A stretch of DNA of 64,000 bases, taken from contig NZ_CP075682.1 of NCBI RefSeq assembly GCF_018603435.1, positions 992,001 through 1,056,000 of the forward strand, read 5' to 3'. The DNA is from Chryseobacterium sp. ZHDP1 (GTDB lineage: Bacteria > Bacteroidota > Bacteroidia > Flavobacteriales > Weeksellaceae). The position numbers and the translations under genes were made by a program. Below are positions 57,413 through 64,000 of this stretch, in pieces; within the stretch, counting starts at the first letter, position 1, and each line of letters starts with the position of its first letter. The notes below the pieces were generated by a model. It saw only the letters and a program-made list of their open reading frames with translations, had not been told where the DNA came from and did no database searches.

Positions 57413-58729
57413 ATGAAAACATTAGATAAAATTCCTACAGGAAAATTAGAACGGACAAGCAGCCTGCTTAAAGCAGGAGCAAAAGTCGGTGTCAATTACC
57501 TGAAATATTACGGAAATAAAATCACGAAAGATGAAGATGAAGCCCGCAAAATCCTGAATGAGGATAATGCAACAGACATCTACGACTCACTAAAAGAATT
57601 AAAAGGTTCCGCGCTGAAAGTTGCCCAAATGCTGAGTATGGAAAAAAACATTCTTCCGGTGGAATATGTGGAGAAATTTTCGCTTTCACAGTTTTCGGTT
57701 CCGCCATTGTCGGGTGCTTTGGTGAAGAAAACATTCAGAAAATATTTCGGGAAAAATCCTGAAGATATTTTTGATGAATTTTCCGCCGAATCGGTTAATG
57801 CCGCGAGTATCGGACAGGTTCATACTGCAAAAAAAGACGGCAAGAAACTGGCGGTTAAAATCCAGTATCCCGGCGTAAGAGAAAGTATTTCGAGCGACCT
57901 TAAAATGGTAAAACCGATTGCGATGAAAATGTTCAACATCAAAAAGGAAGGTTCGGAATCTTATTTTCAGGAAGTGGAAGACAAACTATTTGAGGAAACA
58001 GATTATAATCTGGAACTGAAAAGAAGTCAACACTTTGCAGAAGAATGCAGTCATCTTCCGAATGTAAATTTTCCGCATTATTATCCGGAATTTTCGTGTG
58101 AGAAAATCATCACAATGGACTGGATGTCCGGAATTCATTTTTCGGAATTTACCAAAAAGCAGAATTCTCAGGAAGATTTGAACAAAATCGGACAGATGCT
58201 TTGGGACTTTTATATGTATCAGATGCATATCCTAAAAAAAGTTCATGCCGATCCGCACCCGGGAAATTTCCTGATTTCGGAAAACAAGGAATTATTGGTT
58301 ATCGATTTTGGCTGTATCAAAGAGATTCCGGAAGATTTTTATATTCCTTATTTTGAACTGGCAAAAGAAGAAAATTTAAAAAATCCTGAGATTTTCCGTG
58401 AGAAATTATTTACGCTGGAAATTTTGCGTGAAGAAGATTCGCTACAGGAAAAGGAGTTTTTTGCCAAATTATTCTACGAATTGCTTGAATTGTTTACAAG
58501 ACCATTTAATCAGGAAAAATTCGATTTTTCAGACGAATCATTCTTTCAGGAGATTGCCGATTTGGGACAAAAATATGCGAAAGCAAGTGATATGAAAGGA
58601 ATGAACACCAACCGCGGTTCCCGACATTTTATTTACCTGAACCGTACGTTTTTCGGACTGTATAATATGATGCACGATCTGAAAGCGAAAGATGTAGCGA
58701 TTAATAATTTTAAAAATTATTATAAGTGA
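57413..58729 (+). CDS. ABC1/UbiB family atypical kinase
   Basis: The product is 438 residues. It has the ABC1 hallmarks: LKELKGSALKVAQMLSMEKN (the KxGQ-like motif), LPVEYVEKFSLSQFSVPPLS, the ANAASIGQVHTAKK nucleotide-loop pattern with an Ala-rich loop, and the catalytic HADPHPGNFLISENKELLVI followed by DFGC. Family members act in ubiquinone or other isoprenoid lipid metabolism and stress. Close to TetR, SDR and photolyase genes here; in this setting the homologue is likely part of a light- or stress-response group, but the substrate is unknown. Confidence 0.9.
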   Translation: MKTLDKIPTGKLERTSSLLKAGAKVGVNYLKYYGNKITKDEDEARKILNEDNATDIYDSLKELKGSALKVAQMLSMEKNILPVEYVEKFSLSQFSVPPLSGALVKKTFRKYFGKNPEDIFDEFSAESVNAASIGQVHTAKKDGKKLAVKIQYPGVRESISSDLKMVKPIAMKMFNIKKEGSESYFQEVEDKLFEETDYNLELKRSQHFAEECSHLPNVNFPHYYPEFSCEKIITMDWMSGIHFSEFTKKQNSQEDLNKIGQMLWDFYMYQMHILKKVHADPHPGNFLISENKELLVIDFGCIKEIPEDFYIPYFELAKEENLKNPEIFREKLFTLEILREEDSLQEKEFFAKLFYELLELFTRPFNQEKFDFSDESFFQEIADLGQKYAKASDMKGMNTNRGSRHFIYLNRTFFGLYNMMHDLKAKDVAINNFKNYYK

Positions 58730-58846
58730 TATTTAACCACAAATCGAAGATTCGACGGAGCCAAAATTCACAAAAGATTTTGATGAATTTAAATTGTTCA
58801 AAGAACAAAAAAGGTTTGAAACGATTTTTTTTGGAATAAATGGATC

Positions 58847-59007
58847 ATTAACAGGTCGCTCCTACGGAGCTCTCATCTTCTAAAAATAAAAATGTTAGCT
58901 ATTAATAGTCAGCTCCTATCGGAGCATTATAAAATTCCGTAGGAATTGACTGTTAATAGAAAATAGAAAGCCGTAAAAAGGAAGCTCCGTAGGAGCGACC
59001 TGTTAAT
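58847..59007. repeat. 161-bp nested palindrome with perfect 25-bp ends
   Basis: The outer arms (58847-58871 and 58983-59007) are a perfect 25-bp inverted repeat containing AGGTCGCTCCTACGGAGCT. Inside is a second pair (CTATTAATAGTC at 58899-58910 with GACTGTTAATAG at 58948-58959), then GCTCC-TATC-GGAGC and AATTCC-GTA-GGAATT. No coding capacity. It lies in the gap between the ABC1 kinase and DUF2256 genes and could fold as one cruciform or RNA. Confidence 0.8.
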
Positions 59008-59046
59008 ATTACAATTGTATTTGAATTAAAGTTTAATATAAAAATT

Positions 59047-59202
59047 ATGCCTTCACAATTACCGTCCAAAATCTGTGAAGTCTGCGGACTGCCCTTCAAC
59101 TGGCGCAAAAAGTGGAAGAAAAACTGGGACGAAGTAAAATATTGCAGCGAAAGATGCCGGAAAAACAAAAAATCAACATCCTCTGGTTCACCAAAGATTT
59201 GA
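59047..59202 (+). CDS. DUF2256 small zinc-finger-like protein
   Basis: The product is 51 residues with the pattern KICEVCGLPFNWRKKWKKNW, then VKYCSERCRKNK, four cysteines of a treble-clef-like zinc site. DUF2256 genes usually neighbour cryptochrome/photolyase genes. It overlaps the DASH-type gene by 49 bp in another frame (start of that gene at 59154), so expression is probably coupled. Function unknown. Confidence 0.85.
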   Translation: MPSQLPSKICEVCGLPFNWRKKWKKNWDEVKYCSERCRKNKKSTSSGSPKI

Positions 59203-60452
59203 GAACGAGAGATTCAGAATCCTTATACAAAGTGATGCAGGAAGATTTGCCGTTTCTTGCAATGTATGTTTTTGACTCTGAATTTTTTGCTCAAAAACAG
59301 TTCGGTTCAAGAAAAATCGGAAAATACCGTGCAAAATTTTTGCTGGAAAGTGTGGAAGATTTAAACCGAAATTTAGCGAAACAGAAGATTCCTTTTATAG
59401 TCAAATACGGCAAAACGGAAGACGTTTTTAAAGACATTTCCGAGGAATTTGAAATCGTGAAGATTTTCTGTCAGGAAGAATGGACAAAAGAGGAAACCGA
59501 TCTTCAGACAAAAATCCGAAGTGTGGTTCCGGCTGCCGTTTGGGAAAAATCGTATTCTCAATTTCTTGTTCATCCGCTTTTTGTTTTTAAAACTTTGGAT
59601 AAAATTCCGATGCTTTTTACCGCGTTCCGGCAGAAAATTGAAAAAAATCTGCTGATCCGCCCTGAATTTGAATCGGAAGATTTGATGTACGATAAACCGG
59701 AAATTCATTTTAAAAGTGATACCATTTCATTAAAATCGCTCGGTTTTGAAGATTTTGAAACAGATGAAAGAACAGCTTTTCCATTTTCAGGCGGAGAAAA
59801 TGAAGCATTGAAAAGATTGCATCATTATTTCTCGGAAACGCAAAATCTGAGTCAATATAAACAAACCCGAAACGGTTTGGTGGGAACAGATTACAGTTCA
59901 AAGTTTTCCGCTTGGCTGTCAGATGGAAGTCTTTCTGCGGTAACCATTTACTACGAAATAAAAAAATATGAGGAGGAATTCGGAGCCAATGATTCAACGT
60001 ATTGGTTGATTTTTGAATTGCTTTGGAGGGATTTTTTCAGATATGTTTCTTTACAGTATAAAGATTTGATTTTCTGGAAAAGCGGAATCAATCATCAAAA
60101 ATATTTCGCGGAAAACAATAAAACATTGATTCAAAAATGGAAGGATGGAGAAACGGATTCCGATTTCGTGAATGCGAATATGCTTGAACTGAAAAATACA
60201 GGCTGGATGAGCAATCGCGGTCGTCAAAATGTGGCTTCCTACTTCTGCAAAATTCTGAAACAGGATTGGAGAATCGGAGCGGCGTATTTTGAAGAAATGC
60301 TGATTGATTATGATGTTCACAGCAATTATGGCAACTGGATGTATCTTGCCGGAGTCGGAAATGACAATCGTGACCGGACTTTTAACCCAGAAAAACAGGC
60401 AGAAATGTATGATTCTAACCAAGAATTCAGAAAATTATGGCTAAAGCAGTAA
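59154..60452 (+). CDS. DASH-type cryptochrome / photolyase
   Basis: ATG at 59154 gives 432 residues. The frame extends 14 codons upstream to an in-frame ATG at 59112 inside DUF2256, but 59154 places INILWFTKDLRTRDSESLYK correctly at the start. FAD-binding C-terminal blocks are WLIFELLWRDFFRYVSLQY, LKNTGWMSNRGRQNVASYF and DYDVHSNYGNWMYLAGVGND with the terminal RTFNPEKQAEMYD, the pattern of CRY-DASH proteins. These bind FAD (and often MTHF) and repair single-stranded or looped CPD lesions or act as sensors. It overlaps the next gene by 16 bp. Confidence 0.92.
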   Translation: MPEKQKINILWFTKDLRTRDSESLYKVMQEDLPFLAMYVFDSEFFAQKQFGSRKIGKYRAKFLLESVEDLNRNLAKQKIPFIVKYGKTEDVFKDISEEFEIVKIFCQEEWTKEETDLQTKIRSVVPAAVWEKSYSQFLVHPLFVFKTLDKIPMLFTAFRQKIEKNLLIRPEFESEDLMYDKPEIHFKSDTISLKSLGFEDFETDERTAFPFSGGENEALKRLHHYFSETQNLSQYKQTRNGLVGTDYSSKFSAWLSDGSLSAVTIYYEIKKYEEEFGANDSTYWLIFELLWRDFFRYVSLQYKDLIFWKSGINHQKYFAENNKTLIQKWKDGETDSDFVNANMLELKNTGWMSNRGRQNVASYFCKILKQDWRIGAAYFEEMLIDYDVHSNYGNWMYLAGVGNDNRDRTFNPEKQAEMYDSNQEFRKLWLKQ

Positions 60453-61915
60453 AACATACCGCCCAATTGATTTTTCCGCATCAGCTTTTCGAGGATACGG
60501 ATTATCTGGATAAAAGTCAGCCTGTATTTTTGATAGAGGAATTCTTGTTTTTTAAACAGTATTCATTCCATCAACAGAAGATTGCGTTTCACCGTACGAC
60601 AATGAAGTTTTATGAAAATGAACTAAAAAAGTCAGGTTTTGAAGTTGAATATATAGAAGGTTCATCCAAATATTCAGACATCCGAAATTTAATTCCGAAG
60701 CTTGAAAAAGAAAATTTTACAACAATAAAAACAACGGATGTTTGCGACAACTGGCTGGAAAAAAGATTAAAGGAAACGAAATTAGAACTCGAAATTTTAG
60801 ATAGTCCGCTTTTCATCAACAGCAAAGAAGACCTGAAAGATTATTTTGAAGGTAAAAAAGCCTATCATCAGACTGATTTTTATAAGCAGCAGAGAATTAC
60901 CCGAAATATCCTGATGAAAGCAGGAAAACCTTTGGGCGGAAAATGGACGTACGACACCGAAAACCGGAAAAAATATCCGAAAAATAAAAAAGCGCCCGCG
61001 ATTCATTTTCCGAAAAACAATGAATTTTACGAGGAAGCAAAACAATACACCGAAAAGCATTTTGCGGGGAATTACGGAATTCTTACAGATGAACAGCTCT
61101 ACCCGACTACTTTTAAGGAAGCGGAACAGTGGCTGGAACAGTTTCTCGAAAACCGTTTTCTCGAATTTGGCGTTTACGAGGACAGTATTGTTGAAAAAGA
61201 ATATTTTCTGCATCACAGCGTGCTTTCTCCGTTAATGAATGTCGGACTTTTAACACCTGAAAATGTGCTGGAAAAAGCGATTTTATTTGCAAAAGACAAC
61301 GGTATTCCGGTGAATTCTCTGGAAGGTTTTGTCCGCCAGATTCTGGGTTGGAGAGAATTTGTTCGCGGGGTTTATGTTTATCAGGGAACTTATCAGCGGA
61401 ATAAAAATTACTGGAAACACAACAAAAAACTTCCGGAGTCTTTCTACACTGCCAAAACAGGAATCCGCCCGATTGACAGTTCGCTTCAGAAAATCCTGAA
61501 AACAGGTTATGCGCATCACATCGAACGACTGATGATTTTTGCCAATTTTATGAATCTTGTTCAGTTCGATCCGGATGAAGTCTATCAATGGTTTATGGAA
61601 ATGTTCATCGATTCCTACGACTGGGTAATGGTTCCGAATGTGTATGGAATGAGCAGTTTTTCTGACGGCGGAAAGATGAGCACGAAACCGTACATCAGCG
61701 GAAGCAATTACATCAAAAAAATGAGCGATTATCCCGATGGAGAATGGGCGGAACAATGGGATGCATTATTTTGGAATTTCATCAATGACAACAAAGATTT
61801 TTTTGCTAAAAATCCAAGGTTGGGAATGATGCTGAGAACATTGGAGAAAATGCCGGAAGAAAAACGAAAACAGCATTTTAAAACAGCGAAGGAAGTTATG
61901 GGAAATTTGAAATGA
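60437..61915 (+). CDS. cryptochrome/photolyase-related protein (PhrB-like, without Fe-S cysteines)
   Basis: The product is 492 residues, of the prokaryotic (6-4)/FeS-BCP photolyase-related family. It has FPHQLFEDTDYLDKSQPVFL at the start, FVRQILGWREFVRGVYVYQG, GYAHHIERLMIFANFMNLVQ and NVYGMSSFSDGGKMSTKPYI with SGSNYIKKMSDYPDG. Family members such as PhrB hold a [4Fe-4S] cluster on four Cys. Here the only Cys in the whole protein is near residue 104 (TTDVCDNW). The position in GYCHHI is Ala and the Cys-rich loop after MSDY is shortened to YPDGEWAEQW. So the cluster is absent. FAD and antenna sites appear otherwise conserved. Confidence 0.85.
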   Translation: MAKAVKHTAQLIFPHQLFEDTDYLDKSQPVFLIEEFLFFKQYSFHQQKIAFHRTTMKFYENELKKSGFEVEYIEGSSKYSDIRNLIPKLEKENFTTIKTTDVCDNWLEKRLKETKLELEILDSPLFINSKEDLKDYFEGKKAYHQTDFYKQQRITRNILMKAGKPLGGKWTYDTENRKKYPKNKKAPAIHFPKNNEFYEEAKQYTEKHFAGNYGILTDEQLYPTTFKEAEQWLEQFLENRFLEFGVYEDSIVEKEYFLHHSVLSPLMNVGLLTPENVLEKAILFAKDNGIPVNSLEGFVRQILGWREFVRGVYVYQGTYQRNKNYWKHNKKLPESFYTAKTGIRPIDSSLQKILKTGYAHHIERLMIFANFMNLVQFDPDEVYQWFMEMFIDSYDWVMVPNVYGMSSFSDGGKMSTKPYISGSNYIKKMSDYPDGEWAEQWDALFWNFINDNKDFFAKNPRLGMMLRTLEKMPEEKRKQHFKTAKEVMGNLK

Positions 61916-62083
61916 TTTTTTAACCACAAAAGACACAAAAGAATTGATTGGTAAAAAGTTTTCAAAAGAGCAAAAAAGATTCTATAAAAAGACTTTGCTG
62001 AGTGAAACGCCTTTGCGAACAAAAAATATTTTCAAAATTTTAAAGAAAAATCTTTGCGGACTTTGCGTTAAAAATCAAAAAAA

Positions 62084-62365
62084 ATGAATAAAAACCTCAA
62101 CATACAAGAAATCGACAGAATCATAGAAATGGCGTGGGAAGACAGAACGCCGTTTGAAGCGATACAATTTCAGTTCGGAATCAGTGAATCGGAAGTGATT
62201 GAACTGATGCGTTCGGAACTGAAGGAATCGAGCTTTAAGCTTTGGAGAAAAAGAGTGAATTCGGGAGTAAGCCAGAAACACCTGAAGAAAAGAAGTGAAA
62301 AAATCGATCGCTTTAAATGCAGCAGACAAAGAGTTATCAGCAATAATAAAATCTCAAAAAGGTAG
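62084..62365 (+). CDS. TIGR03643 family small protein
   Basis: The product is 93 residues starting MNKNLNIQEIDRIIEMAWED, then RTPFEAIQFQFGISESEVIE and LMRSELKESSFKLWRKRVN, the full family pattern. It looks like a helical, possibly DNA-binding protein (an HTH-like GISESEVIELMR segment). The family is usually found next to photolyase and DUF2256 genes. Function unknown. It lies 168 bp after the photolyase gene. Confidence 0.85.
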   Translation: MNKNLNIQEIDRIIEMAWEDRTPFEAIQFQFGISESEVIELMRSELKESSFKLWRKRVNSGVSQKHLKKRSEKIDRFKCSRQRVISNNKISKR

Positions 62366-62570
62366 TTGATTTAACCGCAAAAGGCACAAAAGAATTGTCT
62401 GAAGATAAGTTTTATCAAAGAGCAAAAAAGCTTTGTGAATAAAGACTTTAATAAGCTTAGTTCGACAATTCAGATTATTAAGTGAATAGTATTAGAGATG
62501 TCACAATGAGCTTGTCGAAGTGTCTCAAAATAAAAACCTTGTGAACCTCGTGTTCAAAAAAATAAAAATT

Positions 62571-63269
62571 ATGAAAAATATCGTCATTATCGGTTGCGGA
62601 AAAGGAATTGGATTAGCAACAGCAAAAATCCTTTCAGAACAACACAAAATCATTGGAATTTCCAGAACGGAAAATCCTGAACTGAATCATCCGAATATTG
62701 AATTCCACACAATGGATATTCTTTCGGGAAATTTAGATGAAATCAGTTTTCCGGAAATTGTGGACGGATTGGTTTATGCGCCGGGAAGTATTAATCTGAA
62801 ACCTTTTAACCGACTTTCTGTAGATGATTTTAAGAATGATTTTGAAATTAATGTTTTGGGAGCGGTAAAAATTATTCAGAAACTATTGCCGAATCTTAAA
62901 AAGTCGGAAAGTGCCTCTGTTGTGCTTTTCAGTTCCGTGGCGGCAAAACTGGGAATGACTTTTCACGCTTCGATTGCGGCGAGTAAAAATGCGGTGGAAG
63001 GTCTTACGAAAAGTCTGGCGGCAGAATTTTCGGCACAGAAAATCAGGGTGAATGCGATTGCACCTTCTTTAACGGACACGAATTTAGCATCACAGCTTTT
63101 GGCTACGCCTGAGAAAAGAGAAGCCTCTGCGAAAAGACATCCGTTACAAAGAGTGGGAACTGCGGAAGAAATCGCGGAAATGACGGCATTTTTAGTTTCA
63201 GATAAATCTTCGTGGATTACAGGACAGATTTTCGGAATCGATGGCGGAATGGGAAGTGTGAAACTTTAG
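62571..63269 (+). CDS. SDR family oxidoreductase
   Basis: ATG at 62571 gives 232 residues; a longer frame from 62520 adds 17 codons of repeat-derived sequence and is rejected. It starts KNIVIIGCGKGIGLATAKIL, has VYAPGSIN in place of the NNAG motif, Ser in FSSVAAKLGMTFHASIAASK with His in place of the usual catalytic Tyr before the Lys, and the standard SSWITGQIFGIDGGMGSVK end. The lack of the YxxxK Tyr is shared by a subgroup of cluster-linked SDRs and may mean altered catalysis. Confidence 0.85.
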   Translation: MKNIVIIGCGKGIGLATAKILSEQHKIIGISRTENPELNHPNIEFHTMDILSGNLDEISFPEIVDGLVYAPGSINLKPFNRLSVDDFKNDFEINVLGAVKIIQKLLPNLKKSESASVVLFSSVAAKLGMTFHASIAASKNAVEGLTKSLAAEFSAQKIRVNAIAPSLTDTNLASQLLATPEKREASAKRHPLQRVGTAEEIAEMTAFLVSDKSSWITGQIFGIDGGMGSVKL

Positions 63270-63379
63270 TTGGAGAGTTTGAGGGTTTTTGAGTTTTGGA
63301 GTTATGACTTTATACATTGATACATCTCCAGACTATTAAATTGTTACATTATTAAAAATACTTAGATTAAATTTGCATT

Positions 63380-64000
63380 ATGAATACCGACTTTTTCATT
63401 GATCTGCTTCATCAGGTTAAAGAATTTGAAAACTCCGATGCTTACAGACCTAACTCTACAGTCGAAGATTTCCGGTTGTGGCTGAATGATAAAAAATACA
63501 GAAAAGAGAGCCCGACCAAGCTTTTTAAAAATGAACAGCATCAGGTTTCATTCACAGAGAATGAAATCTGCAAACAGGTTCTGCTTCTGGGACGATATTC
63601 TAAACAACTGATAAGAAAGGGTTTAAATGATTTCCCTGAACTTGCCAATGAAGAATTTACCTATCTCTACCGATTGAAAGATGAGTCGAATCTTACCAAA
63701 ATTCAGCTTATTGAAAGAAACGGGCACGAGAAACAGACCGGAACGCAGATCATCAAACGTCTTCTTGAATATGGCTTAATTGAAGAGAAAAACGACAGCG
63801 AAGACAAAAGAAGCAAACGCCTCAACATTACGGCGAAAGGGGAAGATTACTTCCACCGTTCTGTTGAAAAAGTGAACATGACCTCCAGAATTCTTGCCGG
63901 TAAACTGGAAAATAAGGAAAAAGCAGAACTTCTTGAGCTGCTGCGAAAACTGAATGATTTCCATTCTCATGTGTACTCCGAATACCGAAATGAAGATATT
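63380..64000 (+). CDS. MarR family winged-helix regulator (partial, runs off the window)
   Basis: The first 207 residues are present. Residues about 80-150 are a winged helix: FTYLYRLKDESNLTKIQLIE, NGHEKQTGTQIIKRLLEYGL (recognition helix) and IEEKNDSEDKRSKRLNITAK (wing). A longer N-terminal helical part and the dimerisation helix (LEKKEKAELLELLRKLNDFH-like) frame it. The window ends in frame, so the C-terminus is missing. It may regulate genes beyond the window. Start codon ATG at 63380 follows a short AT-rich gap. Confidence 0.8.
   Translation, partial: MNTDFFIDLLHQVKEFENSDAYRPNSTVEDFRLWLNDKKYRKESPTKLFKNEQHQVSFTENEICKQVLLLGRYSKQLIRKGLNDFPELANEEFTYLYRLKDESNLTKIQLIERNGHEKQTGTQIIKRLLEYGLIEEKNDSEDKRSKRLNITAKGEDYFHRSVEKVNMTSRILAGKLENKEKAELLELLRKLNDFHSHVYSEYRNEDI

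Overview
The window looks like a chromosome segment of a Flavobacteriia bacterium, most likely Chryseobacterium or a close relative in the Weeksellaceae. The evidence is AT-rich DNA, Bacteroidetes-type -7 boxes (TAnnTTTG) upstream of several genes, a type IX secretion (T9SS) sorting domain, a type II-C CRISPR-Cas system with 47-nt repeats and a 1398-residue Cas9, a monomeric NADP isocitrate dehydrogenase, and a photolyase cluster with DUF2256 and TIGR03643 genes. I saw no rRNA, tRNA, complete insertion sequence or phage module.

Region 1 (1-18.5 kb) is accessory. It opens with 1.4 kb of intergenic repeats that include two copies of a 212-bp nested-palindrome element. A polymorphic-toxin locus follows: a T9SS-sorted surface protein, an RHS/YD-repeat protein, a second RHS protein overlapping it that carries the RHS core and a glycine-zipper C-terminal toxin tip, and a membrane protein likely to be its immunity factor. 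Behind it lies an array of displaced C-terminal tips, tip remnants and immunity genes. The units are separated by seven copies of a double-hairpin module: a conserved CTCGCGGATT hairpin followed by an intrinsic terminator. Two broken XRE-type regulator fragments each sit between two of these modules.

Region 2 (18.5-34.3 kb) holds an outer-membrane-like protein, isocitrate dehydrogenase and a complete type II-C CRISPR-Cas system. The array has 67 intact repeats and 67 spacers and reads on the plus strand. cas2, cas1 and cas9 lie to its right on the minus strand, and a tracrRNA with its own promoter lies just upstream of cas9. On both flanks of the array the repeat is interrupted at the same position by a 65-66-bp insert. 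These split repeats are tandemly amplified, and on the right they alternate with three copies of the array terminator.

Region 3 (34.3-48.1 kb) is mostly metabolic and membrane genes: a YceI lipoprotein, Tex, a regulator/SDR/DoxX-like/NTF2-like group, a channel-bestrophin-LCIB carbonic anhydrase operon, an M28 peptidase, a small histone H1-like protein, and a cupin/acetyltransferase/hydrolase operon with an AraC regulator.

Region 4 (48.3-64 kb) holds a 511-residue protein of unknown function, the oxidative pentose phosphate operon gnd-zwf-pgl, and a photoprotection neighbourhood. The latter comprises an SDR-DUF2867 protein, ribA, a TetR regulator, an ABC1 kinase, DUF2256, a DASH-type cryptochrome, an iron-sulfur-less photolyase relative, TIGR03643 and another SDR. 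The window ends inside a MarR-type regulator.

The most notable items are the split CRISPR repeats, the hairpin-delimited toxin cassette array, and the pairing of bestrophin with LCIB, which recalls the algal carbon-concentrating mechanism.
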